64,000 nt of DNA from Edaphobacter dinghuensis (GTDB taxonomy: Bacteria > Acidobacteriota > Terriglobia > Terriglobales > Acidobacteriaceae). Below are positions 43,767-51,035 of the stretch, one piece after another; within the stretch, counting starts at the first letter, position 1; the number at the start of each line of letters is the position of its first letter. A program made the position numbers and the translations under genes. The stretch lies in the NCBI RefSeq assembly GCF_014640335.1, contig NZ_BMGT01000002.1:558001-622000 (forward strand), written 5' to 3'. The notes under the pieces are model-generated. The model was not told where the DNA came from, searched no databases, and saw nothing but the letters and a program-made list of their open reading frames with translations.

Positions 43767-44543
43767 CTACTGATTCACGCCGCTGGCAAGGAATCCGCCA
43801 TCGACCACCAGGATCTCCCCGGTAACAAACGTAGCCGCATCGCTCGCGAGAAAGACAGCCGATCCAACCAGCTCTTCCGTCTTGCCGAACCTTCCCATAG
43901 GCGTCCTCAGCAGCAACTCTTTGCCGCGGTCGCTCTCGTCGAGCAGCTTCTGGTTCAGCGCGGTACGAAAGACTCCTGGCGCGATGGCATTCACGGTCAC
44001 GCCCTGCGAGCTCCACTCGACGGCCAGCGATTTGGTCAACGCGCCAACCGCAGCCTTGCTCGCCGCGTAGGCCGTCACCTCTTTCAAGGAAACGAACGTA
44101 TTGAGCGAAGCGATATTGATGATGCGGCCATAGCCGCGCTCCAGCATATGCTTGCCGAAGATCTGGCAGGCGCGCAGCGTTCCGGTGACGTTCGTGTCCA
44201 TAATGTCGTCCCAGGTCTCTTCGGGAACGGTCAGCGTGGGCTCGCGCTTGATCTTGCCTGCGCAGTTAATCAGAATGTCGACCTTGCCAAACGCCTTCAG
44301 CGTTCCATCCAGCAACGCCTCGAGCGATGCACGATCTCCTACATCCGAAGTCAGCCGAAGCGCCTTGCGGCCCTTGGCCTCAATCGCCTTTGCAGCGTCC
44401 TCAACCTGTTCGGCGCGCCGCGAGCTCGCCACTACATCGGCGCCTGCCTCGGCCAGCCCAATCGCCATCGCCAGGCCGATGCCCGACGTTCCGCCAACTA
44501 CCACAGCCGATTTGCCGCTCAGGTCAAACAACGGATGTCCCAT
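43767..44543 (-). CDS. SDR-family dehydrogenase, probable sugar-acid (KduD/fructuronate-type) oxidoreductase
   Basis: A 258-aa classical short-chain dehydrogenase. The cofactor loop GGTSGIGLAMAIGLAEAGAD opens the fold, NCAG follows, and the catalytic Ser-Tyr-Lys is in NIASLNTFVSLKEVTAYAAS then SKAAVGALTKS. The C-terminus is VVDGGF. Length and sequence fit the gluconate 5-dehydrogenase/KduD group. It is linked to a KDG-type kinase, uxaE and uxaC, so fructuronate to mannonate (UxuB-equivalent) or 5-keto-gluconate conversion is likely. GAGGAGAG precedes the ATG. The exact reaction cannot be read from sequence. Confidence 0.88.
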   Translation of the reverse strand: MGHPLFDLSGKSAVVVGGTSGIGLAMAIGLAEAGADVVASSRRAEQVEDAAKAIEAKGRKALRLTSDVGDRASLEALLDGTLKAFGKVDILINCAGKIKREPTLTVPEETWDDIMDTNVTGTLRACQIFGKHMLERGYGRIINIASLNTFVSLKEVTAYAASKAAVGALTKSLAVEWSSQGVTVNAIAPGVFRTALNQKLLDESDRGKELLLRTPMGRFGKTEELVGSAVFLASDAATFVTGEILVVDGGFLASGVNQ

Positions 44544-44580
44544 CCACTCTCCTCTTTCTTTCAGTAATTCAGTCCAGACC

Positions 44581-44618
44581 CGCGTTCCCGCCTTTCATTG
44601 ATCAAAGACGGGAACGCG
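44581..44618. repeat. Inverted repeat between SDR and kinase genes
   Basis: Perfect 10-bp arms CGCGTTCCCG (44581-44590) and CGGGAACGCG (44609-44618) with an 18-base loop. It lies in the 129-base gap within the hexuronate gene run. It could be an mRNA-stabilising hairpin or an operator; the lack of a T-tract argues against a strong terminator. Confidence 0.45.
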
Positions 44619-44672
44619 GTCTGTTGTAGCTATAGACGGATATCTATCAGACAAAGCTCTAGCTGACAGATT

Positions 44673-45755
44673 TTATCGCTGGATTCGCGCCGATCCGCCG
44701 CTGGCAAACGCCTTGACCTGATCAAGAGTCGCCATCGTGGTATCGCCAGGGAAGGTGGTCATCAGCGCGCCGTGGGCCCATCCCAGCTTGATCGCCTCTT
44801 CGGGCTCCTGTCCGCTGAGCAGGCCATAGATGAATCCGGCTGCAAAACCATCTCCGCCGCCCACGCGATCGAGCACCTTCAGCTCAGCCGTAGGAGCATT
44901 GACCGTCTTGCCGTTCACCCACGCCACTGCGCTCCAGCTGTGGTGGTTCGTGTTATGAACCTCGCGCAGCGTTGTCGCAACGATCTTGATGTTGGGATAG
45001 CGCTTCACCACCTGATCGATCATGCCCAGGAAGACGCTCGGGTCGAGCTTGGAGCTGGCGCCAACTTCCGGGCCTTCAAAGCCGAGCCCCTTCTGCAGGT
45101 CCTCTTCGTTGCCGACCAGAACATCGACGTTCTCGACGATCTTGCCCAGCACTTCATGAGCGCGCTTGGCTCCGCCAACAGTCTTCCAGAGCTTCTCGCG
45201 ATAGTTCAGGTCGAACGAGCAGATGACACCGGCAGCACGAGCCGCCTTGAGAGCTTCAATCAGCGTCTCCGCGGTCGATTCCGAGAGAGCGGAGAAGATT
45301 CCGCCGCTGTGGAACCAGCGAACGCCCTGACCGAAGATGGCCTTCCAGTCAAAGTCGCCCGGCTTGAGCAACGCCGCAGCTTCGTTGCAGCGGTTGTAGA
45401 ACACCACCGGAGCGCGGACACCGAAGCCCTGATCGCTGTACACGGTCGCAATATTCGGTCCACGGGTTCCGTCGTGCTCGAAGTGCTTGTAGATCGGCTT
45501 GACGCCCATCGCACGCACACGCTCGGCAACCAGATCTCCAATCGGATAGTCCACCATCGCGGACGCAACGCCGGTGTTCAGCTTGAAGCAGTCCGACAGG
45601 TTCGCCGCGACATTGAACTCACCGCCGCTCACATGGATCGCAACCTCTGTCGCCTTGCGAAACGGGATAATGCCGGGATCGAGCCGGGTAACGAGTGCCC
45701 CGAGGGACAGAAAATCCAATGTGCCTTTTTCAGGAATTTTGAAGCCAAGATTCAT
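44673..45755 (-). CDS. kdgK: PfkB-family sugar kinase, probable 2-dehydro-3-deoxygluconate kinase
   Basis: A 360-aa ribokinase-fold enzyme. The N-terminal substrate region is HVSGGEFNVAANLSDCFKLN. The C-terminal ATP/anion-hole signature is DRVGGGDGFAAGFIYGLLSG, with GGGD in place of the more common GAGD and the catalytic Asp kept. KDG kinases phosphorylate 2-keto-3-deoxygluconate, the shared product of hexuronate pathways. Its neighbours uxaE, uxaC and the SDR make this the best assignment; fructokinase-like specificity cannot be excluded. GAGGAG 9 bases before the ATG fixes the start. The KDPG aldolase and mannonate dehydratase are not in this window. Confidence 0.82.
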   Translation of the reverse strand: MNLGFKIPEKGTLDFLSLGALVTRLDPGIIPFRKATEVAIHVSGGEFNVAANLSDCFKLNTGVASAMVDYPIGDLVAERVRAMGVKPIYKHFEHDGTRGPNIATVYSDQGFGVRAPVVFYNRCNEAAALLKPGDFDWKAIFGQGVRWFHSGGIFSALSESTAETLIEALKAARAAGVICSFDLNYREKLWKTVGGAKRAHEVLGKIVENVDVLVGNEEDLQKGLGFEGPEVGASSKLDPSVFLGMIDQVVKRYPNIKIVATTLREVHNTNHHSWSAVAWVNGKTVNAPTAELKVLDRVGGGDGFAAGFIYGLLSGQEPEEAIKLGWAHGALMTTFPGDTTMATLDQVKAFASGGSARIQR

Positions 45756-45866
45756 TGCGCCATTCTCCTCAATTTTCGATGCCCCAGCCGGGGCATGACT
45801 CTATCCATAATAGCGATTCAACGATCAACTCCAAACAAATGCCGGAGTTTTCCTCAAAGAATGCCG

Positions 45867-47129
45867 CTACTGTCCAAGGAATACCGGACGAATGTGCCGC
45901 TCAAATAAATTCGTGGTCACATTCTTCGCTACGACGTCCTCATTTGCCTCAAGCGCCTTCAGATAACGATCGCCCAGCTTGGCCGCAACCTTGAAGCCGA
46001 CGTGCAGCAACTGCCGGAAGCTCTGGTTATACGCCTTGTTGCCCTGATCATGGCGCAAAGCCGAGGTGTACTGCTCACTGGTCCACCCATTTACGACTTC
46101 GGGCTTCGGCAGCTTGGTCGGATCGATGTCGATGACGGTCGCGTAGGGAGCGCAAAGTTCTTCGCTATGGGCATAGGCTTCGGCATAGACCTCTTTGGCA
46201 ATCTCGAGGCCGTTTCCACCGGCTTCGGCCAATCCGATCAGTTCTTCCAGCCAGGTCGTTCCAGCCGTCTTCATATGGACACCGGCGTCAAACTTCTTCA
46301 CCGCGTCGTGAACTGCCTTATAGATCGAGAACTTATCCGAGCCGGAGTGAATGCTGAGCTTGAGATTGTCAGGCAAACCGTAGGTCTTGATGGCAAAAGC
46401 GATAGTTGCCAGATCTTCGTTGAACTCTTTGGTGAACTGGGCGACATCGCCGACGTAATCGACACCCTTATTGAAGCGGCCGGTGAACTTGGGCGCAATC
46501 GTCTGGATGGGAATCTTCTCGTCGGAGATTGCAGCAAGAATAATCAGCAACTCCACCGGAGTCTGAGGATAGTCGGTCTCGTCCATCGAGACCTCGGGGA
46601 TAAACTTGCCCTCCCCCTTCTTCTCCACCAGAAAGCGGTAGATGCGACCGGCATCCTGCACCGCGGCGAGAAACTTGTTCGCAACGCCTGTAACAAAGGC
46701 CACATCGGTCTTGAAGGGCTCATCGATGTGCGGAATCGTCACCGTGCCTACCAGTTCGGGATGGCGCTTCACAAACGCTTCCACATCCTTCGGATCAGCA
46801 GGCTGGCCGATCAGGTCGGCAACGTCGAGGGTGAAGAAGTCGCAAGGCTCCAGGAACCGTCCCACCGTCTTCAGATTGATGTGGTCGGCGTCCAGAAAGT
46901 ATGGGTTGGTCCAGCCAAGTTCCTTCACGGCAGCATCAGCGGCAGCGCGAGTCTGGCTCGGCTCCGACCCGATAATCATGTGCTCGCGGTTGGACTTGTT
47001 CCACACCGGAACTACCACAACCCCGGCATCGGCAGCCAGAATACATGCCGCAAGCTGCGCCTTGGCCTGATGCGCAAACCGGTCACCCACGCCCAGTGAA
47101 AACTTCGGAAGCTTCAATCCCTCGCTCAT
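45867..47129 (-). CDS. uxaE: Tagaturonate/fructuronate epimerase
   Basis: A 420-aa member of the UxaE family, first recognised in Thermotoga maritima, which interconverts D-tagaturonate and D-fructuronate at C3. This lets galacturonate and glucuronate share one downstream route. The body contains VPVWNKSNREHMIIGSEPSQ, YFLDADHINLKTVGRFLEPC and KLSIHSGSDKFSIYKAVHDA, rich in acidic and His residues suited to a divalent metal. The frame is open to 47213, but MSEGLKLPKFSLGVGDRFAH at 47129, behind AGAAGGG, is the natural start and leaves an operator palindrome (47155-47171) untranslated just upstream. It follows the LarA-like gene on the same strand and precedes kdgK. Confidence 0.9.
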   Translation of the reverse strand: MSEGLKLPKFSLGVGDRFAHQAKAQLAACILAADAGVVVVPVWNKSNREHMIIGSEPSQTRAAADAAVKELGWTNPYFLDADHINLKTVGRFLEPCDFFTLDVADLIGQPADPKDVEAFVKRHPELVGTVTIPHIDEPFKTDVAFVTGVANKFLAAVQDAGRIYRFLVEKKGEGKFIPEVSMDETDYPQTPVELLIILAAISDEKIPIQTIAPKFTGRFNKGVDYVGDVAQFTKEFNEDLATIAFAIKTYGLPDNLKLSIHSGSDKFSIYKAVHDAVKKFDAGVHMKTAGTTWLEELIGLAEAGGNGLEIAKEVYAEAYAHSEELCAPYATVIDIDPTKLPKPEVVNGWTSEQYTSALRHDQGNKAYNQSFRQLLHVGFKVAAKLGDRYLKALEANEDVVAKNVTTNLFERHIRPVFLGQ

Positions 47130-47154
47130 AGAAAACCCTTCTCTTCTCAGATCT

Positions 47155-47171
47155 AATTGGTCTAACCAATT
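47155..47171. promoter_or_regulatory. GntR/FadR-type operator upstream of uxaE
   Basis: AATTGGTCTAACCAATT is a perfect palindrome of form AATTGGT-N3-ACCAATT. It matches the consensus of FadR-subfamily GntR regulators such as PdhR and LldR and resembles the ExuR/UxuR uronate operators. It ends 26 bases before the uxaE start. No GntR regulator gene is in the window. Confidence 0.7.
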
Positions 47172-47218
47172 TCCAGTTACACCAGAATACTCACTAATCC
47201 GGCTCTGCGGCAAATTGA

Positions 47219-48502
47219 TTATTTTTTGAAGCGGCCTTCATAGGCCCAGAGGCCGAGTCCGGGGTTGGAGATGTAGAAGATTTCTTCCCCATCGACCGTG
47301 TTCCAGCCATCTTGGAGCGTTTCTGGGTTGTACTTCTTCAGGGCTTCGGACAGATCGCCGTACTCGTAGTGGACGCTCTCGATCTCCTCGCGAGTCAGAT
47401 GGCCGGGACAGTAGCGAATGGTGAATCGCCCTTCACTGGAGCCGTGGATAAGATGGGCAGCCGCGCTCAGGTTTCCTGCCAGCTGAGGGTCTTCCTTCAC
47501 TGCTTCGAGTGTCTTCGGAGTTCCGCAGTAGCCGTATTTGCGGATGAGCTTATCGATGGCCGCATCTTCACCAAACTCATGGACACCGGGGGCGAGGACG
47601 ATCAGTTCGGCGTTGTCGGCCAGAGCCATGCGGGTGCGATAGACGCTCTTGTTGCCCAGCCAGGTGCTGCGAAACTCGTGCGGATCGAGGAAGACGACCG
47701 CTTTTTTGATCTCGCGGTCCATCATCTTGAAGTTCACTTTAAGGCTAAGCTCGGCTGCGAGTTCAAAGCACTCGATATCGTCGCCGATGTACATACCGCG
47801 AATGACCAGTTCACCCGCGTCATTCTTGCTCACGACGGTCTGCACGTACACGATTGGCAGATTCTGGGCGAAGTGGTCGCTGGCGTAGTTCAGTACACGG
47901 CGCACCGGAGTATCGGCGCGGCCCATCATGCGCTCCATGCCGTAGACGGCGCCGAGAAAGTGGCTCCGATGAATGCCCATCGAGCCGCCGGTACCCACAA
48001 AGATGTTCTTGTTGTAGTTCGCCATGCCCACAACCTCGTGGGGAACCACCTGTCCGATGGACAGAATCAGGTCGTGGCCACCGTCGCGGAGCAGCTTGTT
48101 CACCTGTGCCGGCCAGGTGTAGTCCAGCTTGCCCTCGCTGACCTCGTACATGAACTCGCTCGGGACCTCACCGAGCGTGACGATGTCGTTGCGCCAGTCG
48201 TGGACGCGGAACAGACCCCGTGGAGTCTTGCCAAACATGATGGAGATCTCTTCGTCGGTCATCCCCTTATGGGTTCCGAGAGCGGGCAGCACGTCAACCA
48301 GATTTTCGCCGTAGTAGTCCCAGGCCATCTCGGTCAGGACGCCGCTTTGCGAGTGCATTCGCGTGAAATCGGGGGGAACCGCCAGAACTTTCTTCCGTTT
48401 TCCCAGCTTGTCGAGGGCGCTGAACAACCCTGCCCGTACATCACTCGGTGACATCTCCGTCGTCGCACTTCCAGCAGCAAAAAAGAGGCTCATGTTCCTC
48501 AT
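47219..48502 (-). CDS. LarA-family (nickel-pincer) racemase/epimerase homologue
   Basis: A 427-aa protein of the lactate racemase LarA family (DUF2088 fold). The NPN-binding and catalytic residues line up by spacing: Asp45/Arg48 (PPDFTRMH) as LarA Asp72/Arg75, His78 (LGTHKGMTDEE) as His108, and His155, Lys165 and His181 as His174, Lys184 and His200. The intervals of 10 and 16 residues are identical. It should therefore carry the covalently bound nickel cofactor and move hydride at an alpha-hydroxyacid carbon. It sits between uxaE and uxaC in a hexuronate cluster, so a sugar acid is the likelier substrate than lactate. A second ATG at 48493 is possible. The larE-C-B maturation genes lie 4.6 kb away. 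Confidence 0.9.
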   Translation of the reverse strand: MRNMSLFFAAGSATTEMSPSDVRAGLFSALDKLGKRKKVLAVPPDFTRMHSQSGVLTEMAWDYYGENLVDVLPALGTHKGMTDEEISIMFGKTPRGLFRVHDWRNDIVTLGEVPSEFMYEVSEGKLDYTWPAQVNKLLRDGGHDLILSIGQVVPHEVVGMANYNKNIFVGTGGSMGIHRSHFLGAVYGMERMMGRADTPVRRVLNYASDHFAQNLPIVYVQTVVSKNDAGELVIRGMYIGDDIECFELAAELSLKVNFKMMDREIKKAVVFLDPHEFRSTWLGNKSVYRTRMALADNAELIVLAPGVHEFGEDAAIDKLIRKYGYCGTPKTLEAVKEDPQLAGNLSAAAHLIHGSSEGRFTIRYCPGHLTREEIESVHYEYGDLSEALKKYNPETLQDGWNTVDGEEIFYISNPGLGLWAYEGRFKK

Positions 48503-48550
48503 CTTACTCTGTAGCGACGAGTGTTATACAGTCCAACAGAGGAGTTCCCC

Positions 48551-49294
48551 ATGACTGAGCAAGACCTGACCATCCCCATGCCGGACGGCACAGCCGACGC
48601 CGTTCTCTTCTCGCCTGACTCCTCTACTCCGCTGCCGGGAGTGATCCATCTGCCGGACATCGGCGGCATTCGCGAGGCACATCGCAGCATGGCTCGACGC
48701 CTCTCGCATGAAGGCTATACCGTGCTTCTGGTCAATCCGTTCTACCGCACCAGCCGTTCCCCGGTCTTCGACTTTCCGCGCGTCTCTGGAGAGCCACGCA
48801 CCATGCAGCGCATGGCCGAGTTGATGGGGCCGCTTACAGCGCATGCACAGGAGCGTGATGTTGCCGCCTATGTTGATTTTCTGGAAGCACACCCGGCTTT
48901 TCGCCCGGGCCAGATGGGCGTTGTAGGCTATTGCTTCAGCGGAGCGATGGCGCTGCGAGCAGCGGCGGTGCGGTCATCGCTGATCGCGGCAGCAGCTTCG
49001 TTCCACGGCGGAGGGTTGTACAAGGCCGGAGATCCGACGAGTCCGCATCTGGTTCTGCCTCAGGTTGTCGCCCGGCTCTACTTCGGCCATGCCGACCAGG
49101 ACAAGAGCATGGACGCCACAGCGATCCAGGGTCTGAATCAGGCTCTGGCAGATTGGGGCGAAGAGTATGAGAGCGAGATATACGTCGGAGCGCGCCACGG
49201 CTGGACCGTGCCCGACAATCCGGTGTTCAATCCCGAACAGGCCGATCGCGCCTTTGAAAAGCTGACAACGCTATTGGCTCAGACCATTGCCTAA
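48551..49294 (+). CDS. Dienelactone hydrolase family protein
   Basis: A 247-aa alpha/beta hydrolase of the dienelactone hydrolase family. The nucleophile is Cys128 in GVVGYCFSGAMAL, followed by the acid Asp in HADQDKSMD and the His in ARHGWTV. These give the Cys-Asp-His triad of that family instead of the Ser triad of esterases. The frame is open to 48521, but GAGGAG 6 bases before the ATG at 48551 fixes the start. It diverges from the LarA-like gene 48 bases away and converges on uxaC, with a shared terminator. A sugar-lactone role would suit the neighbourhood, but this is only positional. Confidence 0.9.
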   Translation: MTEQDLTIPMPDGTADAVLFSPDSSTPLPGVIHLPDIGGIREAHRSMARRLSHEGYTVLLVNPFYRTSRSPVFDFPRVSGEPRTMQRMAELMGPLTAHAQERDVAAYVDFLEAHPAFRPGQMGVVGYCFSGAMALRAAAVRSSLIAAAASFHGGGLYKAGDPTSPHLVLPQVVARLYFGHADQDKSMDATAIQGLNQALADWGEEYESEIYVGARHGWTVPDNPVFNPEQADRAFEKLTTLLAQTIA

Positions 49295-49331
49295 GAAGCC
49301 TTCGGGAAATTGATCTTACAATTTCGAAAAT

Positions 49332-49367
49332 AAAAGCGGCTCTCGGTGTCACCGAGAGCCGCTTTTT
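49332..49367. terminator. Bidirectional intrinsic terminator
   Basis: A near-perfect 16-bp stem (49332-49347 with 49351-49366), core GCGGCTCTCGGT, with A-rich and T-rich flanks on its two sides. It lies between the stops of the convergent dienelactone hydrolase and uxaC genes. Confidence 0.9.
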
Positions 49368-49393
49368 AATCGCACCGTGGTTGGTGTGACGCT

Positions 49394-50791
49394 CTACAGC
49401 TTGTAGGCCTTTCTCACCAGGTTGACGGTCAGGTCTTCGATCACCTCAAAGGCCTCGTCTTCATCGAGACGCCCCTCTGCCACCAACCTGCCGAGGAAGG
49501 CGCAGTCGATGCGACGGGCCACGTCGTGACGTGCCGGGATCGACAGGAAGGCGCGGGTGTCGTCGTTGAAGCCGACCGTGTTGTAGAAGCCGGCGGTCTC
49601 CGTCGCCTGCTCTCGGAAACGCATCATGCCCTCGGGCGAGTCGTGGAACCACCACGGCGGGCCAAGGCGCAACGCGGGATAGTGACCGGCCAACGGAGCC
49701 AGCTCGCGGGAGAAAGTGGTCTCGTCGAGCGTAAAGAGAATAAAGGTCAGCCGCGTATCGTTGCCGTACTTATCGAGCAGCGGACGCAGAGCGCGAACAT
49801 ACTCTGTAGGAGAGGGCATGTCGGCTCCCTTGTCGCGCCCGAACTTCTCGTAGACGAGCTTGTTGTGGTTGCGCACAGAACCAGGGTGCAACTGCATGGT
49901 GAAGCCATCCTCGACGCTCATGCCTGCCATCTCGGTCAGCATCTGCGCCTGGAAGAGTTGCTGGTCCTCGGGCGAAGACTTGCCGGAGAGAATGCGCTGG
50001 TAGAGTGCTTCCGCCGCGCCAGCGTCAAGGTCTGCCGTCAGCGCGGTGAGGTGACCATGGTCGGTTGCGGTGGCTCCCATGGACTTGAAGAAGGCGCGGC
50101 GGTTGCGCAGGGCGTTGAGATAGCCCTTGAAGGTGCCAATGTGCTCGCCGCTGATCGCGCCCAGCTTCTCGATGTTCTGGATGAAGCCTGCATACTCGGC
50201 GTCGATGACGGAGTCAGGACGGAAGGTGGGCAGAATGCGGGCCTTCCACCCGGACTCTTTGATGGCCTTATGGAACTCCAACGTGTCGAGCGGCGTGTCG
50301 GTCGTCGAGAGCACTTCAATGTTGAACTGCTTATACAGCGCACGAGGACGGAACGCGGGCGTCTGTAACGCCTTGTCGATGATGTCGTAGTAAGCGTCGG
50401 CATTGTCCGGGCTAAGACGGTCCTTCAAACCGAACTGCTTTTCGAAGGCATAGTCGAGCCACAGCCGGGTCGGCGTTCCGCGAAAGAGATAGTAGTGCTT
50501 GGCGAAGATACGCCAAACCTCGCGGGGATCAGAGGACTCCTTACCATCGACCTGGGGAACCCCAAGTGACTCCAGCGAGACGCCCTGCGAGTAGAGCATG
50601 CGAAAGACGTAGTGATCGGGAGTGATGAACAGTGCAGACGGATTGGGAAAGGCCTTGTCTTCAGCAAACCAGCGCGGATCGGTGTGGCCATGCGGCGAAA
50701 TGATGGGAAGCTTCCGCGCCGTCTCGTACAGCTTCGCGGCCACCGAACGGGCCGCACTATCCGAAGGAAATAACCTGTTTTCATCAAGCAT
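49394..50791 (-). CDS. uxaC: Glucuronate isomerase
   Basis: A 465-aa amidohydrolase-superfamily isomerase that converts D-glucuronate to D-fructuronate and D-galacturonate to D-tagaturonate, the entry step of hexuronate breakdown. The metal-binding His-x-His is in ISPHGHTDPRWFAED. Later conserved stretches are VEVLSTTDTPLDTLEFH-like and LHPGSVRNHNKLVYEKFGRD. Length is standard. GGAGAGG lies 10 bases before the ATG. It is separated from the rest of the uronate genes by a divergent dienelactone hydrolase, and a second, partly degenerate GntR-type operator lies 65 bases upstream. Cytoplasmic. Confidence 0.95.
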   Translation of the reverse strand: MLDENRLFPSDSAARSVAAKLYETARKLPIISPHGHTDPRWFAEDKAFPNPSALFITPDHYVFRMLYSQGVSLESLGVPQVDGKESSDPREVWRIFAKHYYLFRGTPTRLWLDYAFEKQFGLKDRLSPDNADAYYDIIDKALQTPAFRPRALYKQFNIEVLSTTDTPLDTLEFHKAIKESGWKARILPTFRPDSVIDAEYAGFIQNIEKLGAISGEHIGTFKGYLNALRNRRAFFKSMGATATDHGHLTALTADLDAGAAEALYQRILSGKSSPEDQQLFQAQMLTEMAGMSVEDGFTMQLHPGSVRNHNKLVYEKFGRDKGADMPSPTEYVRALRPLLDKYGNDTRLTFILFTLDETTFSRELAPLAGHYPALRLGPPWWFHDSPEGMMRFREQATETAGFYNTVGFNDDTRAFLSIPARHDVARRIDCAFLGRLVAEGRLDEDEAFEVIEDLTVNLVRKAYKL

Positions 50792-50855
50792 CGTCTTTTG
50801 TCACCTCTCCAAAAAGCAATTGCGCATGAATACGCTGCCCTTTGAAGCCTATCAA

Positions 50856-50872
50856 AATTGGTCGCACCACGA
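50856..50872. promoter_or_regulatory. Second, degenerate GntR/FadR-type operator upstream of uxaC
   Basis: AATTGGTCGCACCACGA matches AATTGGT-N3-ACCAATT in the whole left arm and the first four bases of the right. It is placed 65 bases before the uxaC start, a normal distance for a promoter operator. The shared form with the uxaE site suggests one uronate regulator. Confidence 0.5.
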
Positions 50873-50990
50873 ACAATACCTGCTCAATCCACGCCGCAAT
50901 AGCGGAAAAAGCGGATGATTCCTTGATTTCGCAACGATAAGCGCGCGATTAGGAAGCAGGACTTTCCATCACAGTGACGTGACGAAACGA

Positions 50991-51020
50991 AAAAAGGACG
51001 CTCCGAGGAGCGTCCTTTTT
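50991..51020 (-). terminator. Intrinsic terminator after the coiled-coil porin gene
   Basis: Arms AAAAAGGACGCTCC (50991-51004) and GGAGCGTCCTTTTT (51007-51020) pair perfectly, with the tip of the stem opening to form the loop. A/T tracts flank it. It begins 15 bases beyond the porin stop codon. Confidence 0.88.
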
Positions 51021-51035
51021 CGAAAGTACAGATAT

